This document shows, piece by piece, positions 23,971 through 31,372 of a stretch of 48,368 nt of DNA. Positions within the stretch are counted from its first letter, which is position 1. Each line of letters starts with the position of its first letter. Location: positions 1 through 48,368 of the forward strand of contig LCCV01000007.1 of the NCBI GenBank assembly GCA_000998135.1, given 5' to 3'. The DNA comes from Parcubacteria group bacterium GW2011_GWA2_42_14. Its GTDB lineage: Bacteria; Patescibacteriota; Minisyncoccia; Sungbacterales; GWA2-42-14. The position numbers were made by a program, and so were the translations under genes. A model generated the notes under the pieces. It saw only the letters and a program-made list of their open reading frames with translations, had not been told where the DNA came from and did not search any database.

Positions 23971-24186
23971 ATGTTAAGCGACGGCCTCACATCCAAAACC
24001 GCACTAATTGCGAAAAGAAACGAGATTCTAGAACTCAAAGAATTGGTTTCAAAAACGCTTGAAAAATGGACGGCTTCAGCCGAAGAATCCGCAAGAAACA
24101 ATCAGCCGTACAACCATCAAGTTCTTTATACAATCAAAAAAGAACTAAATAAATTATTTGAAGAAGAGCTAAAAAAATTGCAGTAA
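23971..24186 (+). CDS. Small helical protein of unknown function
   Basis: A 71-residue, highly charged, mostly helical protein (LTSKTALIAKRNEILELKELVSKTLEKW...VLYTIKKELNKLFEEELKKL). It has one of the best ribosome-binding sites in the window (GGAGG, 7 bases before ATG) and a textbook terminator right after the stop, so it is an independent, probably well-translated unit. No family recognised; the look is of a small regulatory or dimeric helical protein. Confidence 0.75.
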   Translation: MLSDGLTSKTALIAKRNEILELKELVSKTLEKWTASAEESARNNQPYNHQVLYTIKKELNKLFEEELKKLQ

Positions 24187-24188
24187 GG

Positions 24189-24208
24189 GGCCGAAATCGG
24201 CCTTTTTT
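24189..24208 (+). terminator. Rho-independent terminator
   Basis: GGCCG AAAT CGGCC followed by TTTTTT, directly after the small helical protein gene. Confidence 0.92.
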
Positions 24209-24224
24209 CTTTCAGGCGCGAAAA

Positions 24225-24340
24225 ACTGTTCAAAAAGCCAAAAAGTTATTCCCTGAGCATGTCAAAGAGTAACTTTTTGGCTTATGTTTACAGGCCTTAG
24301 ACAAGCTCAGTCAATATAATTGGGGTTTCCATACGGTCTA
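24225..24340. repeat. Hairpin element G2
   Basis: Arms CCAAAAAGTTAT / GTAACTTTTTGG around a CCTGAGCATGTCAAAG loop, followed by GACAAGCTCAGTC and a CATACGGTCTAT end. It is homologous to G1 at 6.07 kb and sits between convergent genes. Confidence 0.8.
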
Positions 24341-24343
24341 TTG

Positions 24344-25918
24344 CTATTTTTTCAATACCTTTCCGGCTTTTATTCCGGTCAATTCACCATTTTTCATCGC
24401 GATTTTCCCATTCACAATAACCCAATCTATTCCGCTTGAATATTTGTAGGGATTCGTATAAGTGGAATTATCGGCAAGACTGTCCGGAGATAAAACAACT
24501 ATGTCCGCGTAATATTTTTTGGCAATCATCCCCCTGTTTTTTAACCCAATTACCTGGGCCGGTCGCGATGAAACTTTTTGAATGGCTTCTTCCCACGTTA
24601 ATTTGCGAAGCACTTTTACAAAATGGTGGAGAAAATGAACGAAAGTTCCGAAAGAGCGCGGATGAACCAGCATCCCGCTTTTTTGGTGTTCCGTGCTGTA
24701 ACCGGCGCCGTCGGAAGCAATGGAGGACTCCGGATACAAAACCAGTTTCATAAGATTTCTTCCGGAAAGATTTTTGTTAAAAATAGAAACCCTGCCTTCA
24801 TTTACAATAAGCAGTTCGGCAATGGTTTCCTCCGGCGACAAATTGGCTGATTTGGCAATTTCGGCAATAGATTTGCCCACACCTGAAACATCTTTGGCCG
24901 AAGCTAAGATGATTCTATTATAATGGAGCGTGGCTCTTTGCATATCAATTACAATTTTGGCAAACATATCCGGCGACTTAAGGCGTTCAAAAATTTTTAC
25001 AAATCCGCCCTCGCGCGCCCAACGGGGCAACAATTGGTATAAATGAGAACCGGTCCTTAAATATGGGAATACATCAAATGTTATTAAAATTCCGTCATTT
25101 CTGGCGTTTTTAATCATATCAATGGCTGCTGTTATATACTGCCATTCTTTCCTGCCTATGGCCTTAAGATGCGAAATTAAAACCGGCACCTCGGCTTCTC
25201 TGCCTATTTTTATTGTTTCATTGATGGCGGCTAAAAGTCCCTCCCGCCCTTCGGACCTCAAATGCGTTTTATAAACTCCTCCGTAATTTTTTACCACTCG
25301 CACAAAATTTATAACTTCGTCGGCCGTAGCTGGCTGTTCATGCGAATATCCCAGGCCGGTTGACAGGCCAAAAGCGCCCGCCTTCATTGATTCTTCCGTA
25401 AAAAGTTTTATCTTTTCTATTTCTTCAAGATTCAAAGGGCGGATTGCTTCACCTATTACCCCGCGTCTCATTGTTCCGTGGCCTACCAGCGTCCCGAAAT
25501 TTACCCCGAGAGGCATCTTTGACATTTCCTCAAAAAATTCTTTAGTCGTTGCCCAATTGATATTTATTTTTGAAATATCGGTCCATTTCTGAATGGATTT
25601 AATCGCGTCCGGATGCACCAAGGGCGCCAATGAAGATCCGCAGTTTCCGCCGATAATGGTGGTAACGCCCTGGGACAACAAGCTTTCCTGCCCCGGATAA
25701 TCAAACAAGGTCCAAGATGTGTCCGAATGCGAAGTTATATCCACAAAACCGGGAACAACGAATTTTTCCTTGGCGTCAATTACGGTTTTCCCGTTTTTTT
25801 CCGGAATTCCCACGCTTATTTCGGAAATTTTATCTCCGGAAATTCCGACATCTTTAAGAGCCGGAGAAACGCCGGTGCCATCAATAACTAACCCGTTTTT
25901 TATAAGAATATCGTACAT
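24344..25918 (-). CDS. D-aminoacylase / N-acyl-D-amino-acid deacylase family amidohydrolase
   Basis: A 524-residue urease-superfamily amidohydrolase. The N-terminal beta sandwich (ILIKNGLVIDGTG) leads to FVVPGFVDITSHSD, the Cys-containing loop GGNCGSSLAPL (Cys93, a zinc ligand in D-aminoacylases), GLSTGLGYSHEQPAT, YKTHLRSEG, ISHLKAIG, ASDGAG and HPRSFGTF. In characterised enzymes the first site is HxH; here the first His is Thr62 (T-S-H64), so the second metal may be lost or bound differently. Members cleave N-acyl-D-amino acids or D-Asx/Glu derivatives; a link to D-amino acids of peptidoglycan is inferred from the neighbouring mur genes. Confidence 0.85.
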   Translation of the reverse strand: MYDILIKNGLVIDGTGVSPALKDVGISGDKISEISVGIPEKNGKTVIDAKEKFVVPGFVDITSHSDTSWTLFDYPGQESLLSQGVTTIIGGNCGSSLAPLVHPDAIKSIQKWTDISKININWATTKEFFEEMSKMPLGVNFGTLVGHGTMRRGVIGEAIRPLNLEEIEKIKLFTEESMKAGAFGLSTGLGYSHEQPATADEVINFVRVVKNYGGVYKTHLRSEGREGLLAAINETIKIGREAEVPVLISHLKAIGRKEWQYITAAIDMIKNARNDGILITFDVFPYLRTGSHLYQLLPRWAREGGFVKIFERLKSPDMFAKIVIDMQRATLHYNRIILASAKDVSGVGKSIAEIAKSANLSPEETIAELLIVNEGRVSIFNKNLSGRNLMKLVLYPESSIASDGAGYSTEHQKSGMLVHPRSFGTFVHFLHHFVKVLRKLTWEEAIQKVSSRPAQVIGLKNRGMIAKKYYADIVVLSPDSLADNSTYTNPYKYSSGIDWVIVNGKIAMKNGELTGIKAGKVLKK

Positions 25919-25924
25919 AATTCA

Positions 25925-25952
25925 ATTATAAATTATCAACAATAAATAGCAA
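25925..25952 (-). promoter_or_regulatory. Promoter of the D-aminoacylase-like gene, leaderless type
   Basis: Minus strand TTGCTA, 16-base spacer, TATAAT, then 6 bases to the ATG. Confidence 0.65.
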
Positions 25953-26025
25953 ATCCTCCTTTTTCAACCATCACCCAAGTTTTAATTAGGGTATTAATGA
26001 TAAAATAACAAATAAATTATCTCGG

Positions 26026-27099
26026 CTAGCGTCCAATGAGAGCGATAACCATGCCTATGATTGCGGTTACCACGCTTATAACCCAAAATCTCATTGTTAC
26101 TTTATAAGGAGGCCACCCAAGCGCTTCAAAATGATGATGAATCGGGGCAACAAGAAATATTTTACGGCCAAGCCATTTTTTAGAGGAAAATTGAATTATG
26201 ACTGAAGCTGTTTCCGCCACAAGCAAAAAAGCAATTATCGGCAAAACAATTATAGAATCGGTCAGAAAAGCAATAACCGTAATGGCGGTTGTTAAACCCA
26301 ACATTCCGGTTTCGCCCATATAAAAACGCGCCGGCGGGATATTGAACCAAAGAAACGCTAATAACGCCCCAAGAACTACGGCGGCAAAGGTCGCAATATC
26401 AATCTGATTCCTAAAAAAAGCGATACCGGCATATGACGCGAAAATAGACACAAAAACCCCTCCGGCAAGCCCGTCAATGCCGTCAATAACTCCTCCTGAA
26501 AAAACTCCAAGCATAGTTATGATAAAAAGCGGAATATACAAACCATTGATATAAAAATCCCCGAAACCCGGAATATAAATTGTCTGCCAGCCGAGCTTGA
26601 AATAAAACCAATAAGCGCCGGCAGAGGCAATAAGCAAAACAAAAAAAATTCTTCGTGATAAACCCATTCCCCCTCCGCGATATGAACCCTTCCCGTAAAT
26701 TTGAAACAGGTCGTCCAAAAGTCCGAGGATTGATCCGGCAATCATGGTTAAAAAAGGAAGCCATGTTTGATTTCTTGATAAAAAATTCAGTTTATCAAAA
26801 AGCGGAATGTCGGTTGTTTTTGATAACCAATAAAAAAACAGGGCGATAAGCGAAGGAATAACCCAGAATAAAAGCCCGCCGAGCCGAGGCACGCTCGTTT
26901 CCCCTTCTTTATGAAGCGACTGGTAAATCGGGGTTTTGGAGCCGTCGGCCGTTTCTTCCCTAACAGTTTTTCTCCACATTTTATATTTGTATAAAAAATA
27001 GGTAAGAAGCGGGGTCAATAAAATGGCCACCGCGAAACTTAGAGTTGAGAGTCCGAATACTTTTAAAACATTGAGAGTAAGTTCTGTATTAGAAAGCAT
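26026..27099 (-). CDS. mraY: Phospho-N-acetylmuramoyl-pentapeptide transferase
   Basis: MraY makes lipid I from UDP-MurNAc-pentapeptide and undecaprenyl phosphate. It is a 357-residue polytopic membrane enzyme with about 10 TM segments. Motifs: GSILGLLDDLFQI (DD motif), the GGVIDGIDGLAGGV loop, FNIPPARFYMGETG (usual NAHPAKVFMGDTG; Asp replaced by Glu) and the HHHFEALGW cytoplasmic loop. It lies between the D,D-carboxypeptidase (upstream) and the D-aminoacylase homologue. Confidence 0.96.
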   Translation of the reverse strand: MLSNTELTLNVLKVFGLSTLSFAVAILLTPLLTYFLYKYKMWRKTVREETADGSKTPIYQSLHKEGETSVPRLGGLLFWVIPSLIALFFYWLSKTTDIPLFDKLNFLSRNQTWLPFLTMIAGSILGLLDDLFQIYGKGSYRGGGMGLSRRIFFVLLIASAGAYWFYFKLGWQTIYIPGFGDFYINGLYIPLFIITMLGVFSGGVIDGIDGLAGGVFVSIFASYAGIAFFRNQIDIATFAAVVLGALLAFLWFNIPPARFYMGETGMLGLTTAITVIAFLTDSIIVLPIIAFLLVAETASVIIQFSSKKWLGRKIFLVAPIHHHFEALGWPPYKVTMRFWVISVVTAIIGMVIALIGR

Positions 27100-27106
27100 A
27101 GTCAGT

Positions 27107-27254
27107 TAATAAAATTTTAAATCGAAATCCCAAACTTAAATAGCTTGTTAAGCAAGTTAAGTGAATTAAGTAAATTAAGCTTAACTGGCTTAACTCGCTT
27201 AATTCACTTAAAAAGCTGCAATTGAAATTTATTTAAAAATTAAAATTGAAAATT
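27107..27254. repeat. Composite nested inverted repeat (copy A3)
   Basis: Outer AATTTTAAATCG / TTTAAAAATTAAAATT arms, inner family A arms (AGCTTGTTAAGCAAGTTAAG ... GCTTAATTCACTTAA) and the GCTGCAATTG tail. It fills the gap between mraY and the carboxypeptidase gene. Confidence 0.88.
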
Positions 27255-28151
27255 CTATAAGCCATAAACCAGTTTTGTCCATGCTATTAAAGTTTTTACG
27301 TCTTTAATCCTGTCATCAGAACGTAAAATAACAAATACTATCGGGTCGTTTTTAAGCACATTTACAACCAGGACGAGAGATTCTTTGGCGCCGTCGGTTG
27401 AACCGGTTTTTGTTCCGACAATATCGGTAATCTCGCTCAAAAGCCGATTAGTATTAACAAGATGGTATTTATTTCCGGATTTTGAAAAAATATCCGTTTC
27501 ATAAATCCTGGAAATATCCCAAATTCTGGAATAATTTTGTGTTATATATGACGCCAGTTTGACGAGGTCCGAAGCGGTTGAATAGTTGCCGATTGAATCA
27601 AGCCCGGCCGGATTGTCAAAACGGGTATTACTCATGCCGAGTTCCCCGGCTTTTTTATTCATCAATTCCGAAAAGGGCGCAAAATTCTCTTTTTCGCTTA
27701 CATATTCGGACGCGGTCCTGGCAATGTCGTTATAGGAATCTATAATCATCAATTTAAGAATATCTTCCGATTTTAAAAATTCTCCGGCCGGAAGAACGCT
27801 CATTTTTTCCCTTTTTTCTTCCGGTTTTTTGGCTGACTGAGAAATTTTAATTAAATCAAATAAATCGGCATGTTCAAGAAAAATAACGGCGGTCATAAGC
27901 TTGGTAATTGAAGCAACGGGCAAAAAAACATCCGGATTCTTTGAAAATAAAACCTGCCCATCGGCAATTCTGACAATCGCAACCGAGTCCGCGCTGATAT
28001 CCGGCTCAAGGCCGTTATCGACCATTGCGTATGAAACAATGACTGAGGCAACGTCTTTTGGCGCCGGAGAATTGATAAAAAAAGAAATAAAAACCAAGAG
28101 GGTTATCAGAACCGACAAAGCGAATATAGGTTTGTAAAAATCATTCTCCAT
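27255..28151 (-). CDS. D-alanyl-D-alanine carboxypeptidase (S11 family)
   Basis: A 298-residue low-molecular-weight PBP that trims or hydrolyses the terminal D-Ala of stem peptides outside the membrane. It has an N-terminal membrane segment (about 8-27), the nucleophile motif SITK (Ser81, Lys84), SYND as the SxN motif and KTGSTDGA as KTG. It lacks the C-terminal amphipathic DacA domain and is anchored at the N-terminus only. I chose the ATG at 28151 because AGGAAG precedes it; the upstream ATG at 28172 would translate repeat DNA. Confidence 0.92.
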   Translation of the reverse strand: MENDFYKPIFALSVLITLLVFISFFINSPAPKDVASVIVSYAMVDNGLEPDISADSVAIVRIADGQVLFSKNPDVFLPVASITKLMTAVIFLEHADLFDLIKISQSAKKPEEKREKMSVLPAGEFLKSEDILKLMIIDSYNDIARTASEYVSEKENFAPFSELMNKKAGELGMSNTRFDNPAGLDSIGNYSTASDLVKLASYITQNYSRIWDISRIYETDIFSKSGNKYHLVNTNRLLSEITDIVGTKTGSTDGAKESLVLVVNVLKNDPIVFVILRSDDRIKDVKTLIAWTKLVYGL

Positions 28152-28186
28152 ACTTCCTGAAACATAAATCATAAAACATGAATTAT
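28150..28186. repeat. Family B repeat (short copy B4)
   Basis: CCTGAAACATAAATCATAAAACATGAATTA, same words as the other B copies but only one arm. It overlaps the end of the frameshifted four-helix-bundle gene. Confidence 0.65.
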
Positions 28187-28522
28187 ATTTTAATTCTTCT
28201 AATAATACCCCAAAGCATTGCGCCTATCTCATCAGCAAGTTTTGCTGCTGCATCAAATTCTTCTTTTGAGGGAAAAAATTAGAATATATTTAGATTCCTG
28301 AAGTGAACCGTAAGCTATCTCAAGAAAATTTTTATGAACTTTAATTCGGCCTCTGGCATATCCTTCAATATAATTAAGAATTACAGAAAGCGCCACCCTT
28401 CGTATCTGAGACGTCACGCCGTATATTTCATCTTTTGGAAACTTTTTAGTCAATCGATAAATCAAATGTATATATTCATCCATTTTTCTCTTTAATTGTT
28501 CGTGATATGTTTCAGATTTCAT
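28183..28522 (-). pseudogene. Four-helix-bundle (S23 / 23S rRNA-intervening-sequence-type) protein, frameshifted
   Basis: The first 89 residues (EQLKRKMDEYIHLIYRLTKKFPKDEIYG...EIAYGSLQESKYILIFSLK) match the small S23-type four-helix-bundle family, then the frame stops early. In the adjacent frame, EEFDAAAKLADEIGAMLWGIIRRIKI follows directly; this is the expected C-terminal helix. Removing one A from the AAAA run in CTCAAAAGAAG restores a full protein of about 112 residues. So there is a one-base insertion, a sequencing or assembly error, or slippage at the A-run. Its ATG overlaps the scpB stop (ATGA). The function of the family is unclear. Confidence 0.8.
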
Positions 28523-28545
28523 GTTGCATGATTCATATTGCCTTG
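28500..28545. repeat. Family B repeat (copy B5) inside the scpB end
   Basis: ATGTTTCAGATTTCATGTTG then CATGATTCATATTG. It encodes the NMNHAT tail of ScpB and the start of the S23-type gene. Confidence 0.75.
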
Positions 28546-29061
28546 AATTACTTCCTCTGTTTTATGTTGCAACTCTCGATATCCGGGCAGTTCGTCTACT
28601 GAAGTTACTCCAAGGTATTTAAGAAAATCAAAACTGATTTTATAAATATAAGAACGGGCGTCTTTCGGATTTTCAATCCGTTCAATCAGTCCGCGCAAAA
28701 GCAGGTTTCTTACGGTAAAAGAAGTATTAACGCCTCTTATAAATTCAATTTCCGAACGGGTAAGCGGGCCTTTGTAGGCGATAATCGTCAGGGTTTCCAA
28801 AGCCGCCTTGGTCAAATCCTCGGTAAATTCCGATTTAACGAGTTTTTCAATCAGTTCCGCGTTAGCCGGATTGGTGCCAAATTGAAACTCATCTTCTTTC
28901 CTAAGTATGTTCAATCCCCTATTTTCATAATCCGCGGAAAGTCCGCTTAAGGCGTCCGCGATTTTTTCTTCCGGTTCTTCCAAAACTTTCGCCAGTTTGG
29001 CCAAAGAAACCGGCCCGCCGGTTACAAAGAGAATTGATTCAATTTTTGATTTAAGATACAT
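28519..29061 (-). CDS. scpB: Segregation and condensation protein ScpB
   Basis: A winged-helix dimer subunit of the SMC-ScpAB condensin. 180 residues: the first WHD (LKSKIESILFVTGGPVSLAKLAKVL) and the second with ALETLTIIAYKGPLTRSEIEFIRGV and LLLRGLIERI, ending in a DELPGYRELQ region. The last residues (NMNHAT) come from repeat B5. It is immediately downstream of scpA, the conserved pair order. Confidence 0.95.
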   Translation of the reverse strand: MYLKSKIESILFVTGGPVSLAKLAKVLEEPEEKIADALSGLSADYENRGLNILRKEDEFQFGTNPANAELIEKLVKSEFTEDLTKAALETLTIIAYKGPLTRSEIEFIRGVNTSFTVRNLLLRGLIERIENPKDARSYIYKISFDFLKYLGVTSVDELPGYRELQHKTEEVIQGNMNHAT

Positions 29062-29128
29062 GAATCATAAATCATGAATCATGCTAACAAATTTATGTTA
29101 TATGTTACATGTTTCACGTTTCAACATA
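29058..29128. repeat. Family B repeat (copy B6)
   Basis: CATGAATCATAAATCATGAA followed by TATGTTACATGTTTCACG. It fills the scpA-scpB gap. Confidence 0.85.
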
Positions 29129-29129
29129 T

Positions 29130-29855
29130 TTATTCTTTTTTAATCTTAATTTCCCCGAACAATTTGTCCTGCTCCAGAGACAAAAATTTCTGCTTAGCCA
29201 TTTCAAGAATAGCAAGAAAACTTACTATAATCTCAATTTTATCCGCCGCCGTTTTAGTTATTTCGGAAAAGGTGCGTTCAATTTTCTCCTTTAAAAGGCC
29301 GCGCAAACTCCTTATTTTTTCTTCCAGAGTAATTATTTTCCTTATTTTTTCTTCCGCAAGTTTTTCAATTTTAGGAATAGCGTTTAAGACACCTTCAAAT
29401 ATTTTTTGCAAAAGGGATGGAGAAACTTTTTTCGGCGGATAAAAAACAGAAGGCATGCCGGCATAAAATTCTCTGGTGAAAATACGCGTTCCTGATTCGG
29501 CGATTTTTCTAAGCTCTTTGGATAATTCTTTCAAACGCTTGTATTCTTCAAGCCGCTTTTGCAATTCTTCAATAGAAACCTCCTCTTCCTCGGAAACCGC
29601 GAGTCCGGGCAGAAGCGAGCGGGATTTAATCAGAATTAATTGCGCGGCAACGACCAGAAATTCAGCCAACTCCTCCTTGTCTATATTTTCTAATGAATTT
29701 ACAAATTTTACATATTCTTCGGCTACATTTGCCAACGACACTTCATTGATATTGAGCTTTTCTTTTTCAATCAAATCCAACAAAAGGCCTAACGGCCCCT
29801 CAAATTCACCTTGTTTTACGGTATATACCACCTTGAAATATGAAACTTGAAACAT
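29130..29855 (-). CDS. scpA: Segregation and condensation protein ScpA
   Basis: The kleisin subunit of SMC-ScpAB. The N-terminal kleisin region reads KQGEFEGPLGLLLDLIEKEKLNINEVSLANVAEEYVKFV; the C-terminal winged helix includes FSEITKTAADKIEIIVSFLAILEMAKQKFLSLEQ. I place the start at the ATG at 29855 (241 residues); this ATG and the first residues MFQVSYFKV are themselves repeat B7. The ORF track start nine codons upstream adds only MERFCTLGY and is less likely. Confidence 0.93.
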   Translation of the reverse strand: MFQVSYFKVVYTVKQGEFEGPLGLLLDLIEKEKLNINEVSLANVAEEYVKFVNSLENIDKEELAEFLVVAAQLILIKSRSLLPGLAVSEEEEVSIEELQKRLEEYKRLKELSKELRKIAESGTRIFTREFYAGMPSVFYPPKKVSPSLLQKIFEGVLNAIPKIEKLAEEKIRKIITLEEKIRSLRGLLKEKIERTFSEITKTAADKIEIIVSFLAILEMAKQKFLSLEQDKLFGEIKIKKE

Positions 29856-29928
29856 GTAACCTAAAGTACAAAATCGTTCCAATATAGCCGCGTTATATGT
29901 TACATGTTTTATGATTCATGAATAATGT
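29831..29928. repeat. Family B repeat spanning scpA start and aspS end (copy B7)
   Basis: Arms GAAACTTGAAACATGTAAC and GTTATATGTTACATGTTTT are inverted complements, followed by ATGATTCATGAATAATG. Both neighbouring genes use it as coding sequence. Confidence 0.85.
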
Positions 29929-31303
29929 TTATATGCGCTTCTTTCAACTGCTTGGGACTAACTTCCGACGGCGCGTCCATCATTAAATCTCTCGCGTCCC
30001 CAGTTTTTGGAAAAGCCATAACTTCACGAATTGACGGCTCATTTTGTAAAATCGCGACAAAACGGTCTATTCCCAAAGCAATTCCGCCGTGCGGAGGCGC
30101 TCCGTATTCAAATGCTTCCAGCATGTGCCCGAAACGGCCCTTAATTTCTTCTTCGGCAAGCCCGAGCACGCGGAATATTTTCTCCTGCAAATCCCTCCGA
30201 TGGATTCTTATGGAACCGCCGCCTATTTCATAACCGTTCAGCACCAAATCATACGCCTTGGCCATGACTTGTTCCGGATTTTTTTCAAGCAAACGCAAAT
30301 CACCGTCCTTGGGAGAAGTAAAAGGGTGATGCGAGGAAACCAGGCCTTTTTCTGTTTCGGAGTATTCAAACAACGGAAAATCAACTACCCATAAAAAAGC
30401 CAATTCTTGAAAATCGTTTTTATTTTCGCGGATATCCGGCTTGTCGGAATTATATTTTTCCACGGCCTCCTTTTGAGACATCACCGGAAAAGGCGTTTTT
30501 AATATTTTTTTTGCCGGAAACAATTCGCCGATACTTTTAATGACAATTTCTTCAATGATGCTCCGTATTGATTCTTCATCCAAAAAACTGATTTCAACGT
30601 CAAGCTGAGTGAATTCCGGCTGGCGGTCTTTTCTTTCGTCTTCATCGCGAAAGCATCTGGCAAACTGAAAATAGCGTTCAAAACCCGAAACCATCAATAA
30701 CTGTTTGAATTGCTGGGGGGACTGCGGAAGAACAAAAAATTTTCCCGGATGGAGCCGCGAAGGAACAATGAATTCCCGGGCGCCTTCCGGCGTTCCCTTG
30801 GTAAGGCTGGGAGTTTCAATTTCCACGAATCCGCGTTCCGAAAAAGCGTTTCTCATAAACAAGGCCATCTTATGCCTCATGCCTATATTTTTTTGCAGAC
30901 GGGCCCTTCGTAAATCCAGATAGCGGTATCTTAACCGGTTATCTTCGCCTATTTCATAGCCGTCAGAATTAAGCGCGAATGGAGGAGTTTTGGCTTCGTT
31001 TAAAATAACCAATTTTTCAACCAGCATTTCAATATTGCCGGTAGTAAGTTCCGGGTTTTCCACGCCCTTGGGTCTTTCGCCGATTTTTCCTTCAACCTCA
31101 ATAACCCATTCTCCCCTGAGAGTATTGGCAAGGCCGTAAAGTTCTTTATCTTTAGGAGTAAACACTAATTGCAAAATTCCGCTCCGGTCGCGAAGGTCAA
31201 TGAAAATAATTTTGCCGTGGTCACGCCGTGTGTCCACCCAACCGGAAACTTTAACAATCTTACCCGCCTTACTTATTGTATCAATGGTTAATATTCTTTC
31301 CAT
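29909..31303 (-). CDS. aspS: Aspartyl-tRNA synthetase, bacterial type without GAD domain
   Basis: A class IIb synthetase: OB-fold anticodon domain (VSGWVDTRRDHGKIIFIDLRDRSG), motif 2 (FQFARCFRDEDERKDRQPEFTQLD) and motif 3 (GIALGIDRFVAIL). Bacterial AspRS is normally about 590 residues with a GAD insertion between motifs 2 and 3; here only 464 residues, and the sequence goes from KYNSDKPDIRE straight to FLWVVDFPLFE, so the GAD domain is absent. The C-terminal NIIHES and stop are repeat B7. Whether it also charges tRNA-Asn is not decidable here. Confidence 0.95.
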   Translation of the reverse strand: MERILTIDTISKAGKIVKVSGWVDTRRDHGKIIFIDLRDRSGILQLVFTPKDKELYGLANTLRGEWVIEVEGKIGERPKGVENPELTTGNIEMLVEKLVILNEAKTPPFALNSDGYEIGEDNRLRYRYLDLRRARLQKNIGMRHKMALFMRNAFSERGFVEIETPSLTKGTPEGAREFIVPSRLHPGKFFVLPQSPQQFKQLLMVSGFERYFQFARCFRDEDERKDRQPEFTQLDVEISFLDEESIRSIIEEIVIKSIGELFPAKKILKTPFPVMSQKEAVEKYNSDKPDIRENKNDFQELAFLWVVDFPLFEYSETEKGLVSSHHPFTSPKDGDLRLLEKNPEQVMAKAYDLVLNGYEIGGGSIRIHRRDLQEKIFRVLGLAEEEIKGRFGHMLEAFEYGAPPHGGIALGIDRFVAILQNEPSIREVMAFPKTGDARDLMMDAPSEVSPKQLKEAHINIIHES

Positions 31304-31372
31304 GAATCATGAATCATGAATCATGAATCATTTTAACAATGTTTCAGGTTTCATGTTTCAAGTTTTATAATT
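31304..31372. repeat. Family B repeat (copy B8)
   Basis: Four tandem ATGAATC units, then AATGTTTCAGGTTTCATG and TTTCAAGTTTTA. It fills the gap between the sensor kinase and aspS. Confidence 0.88.
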
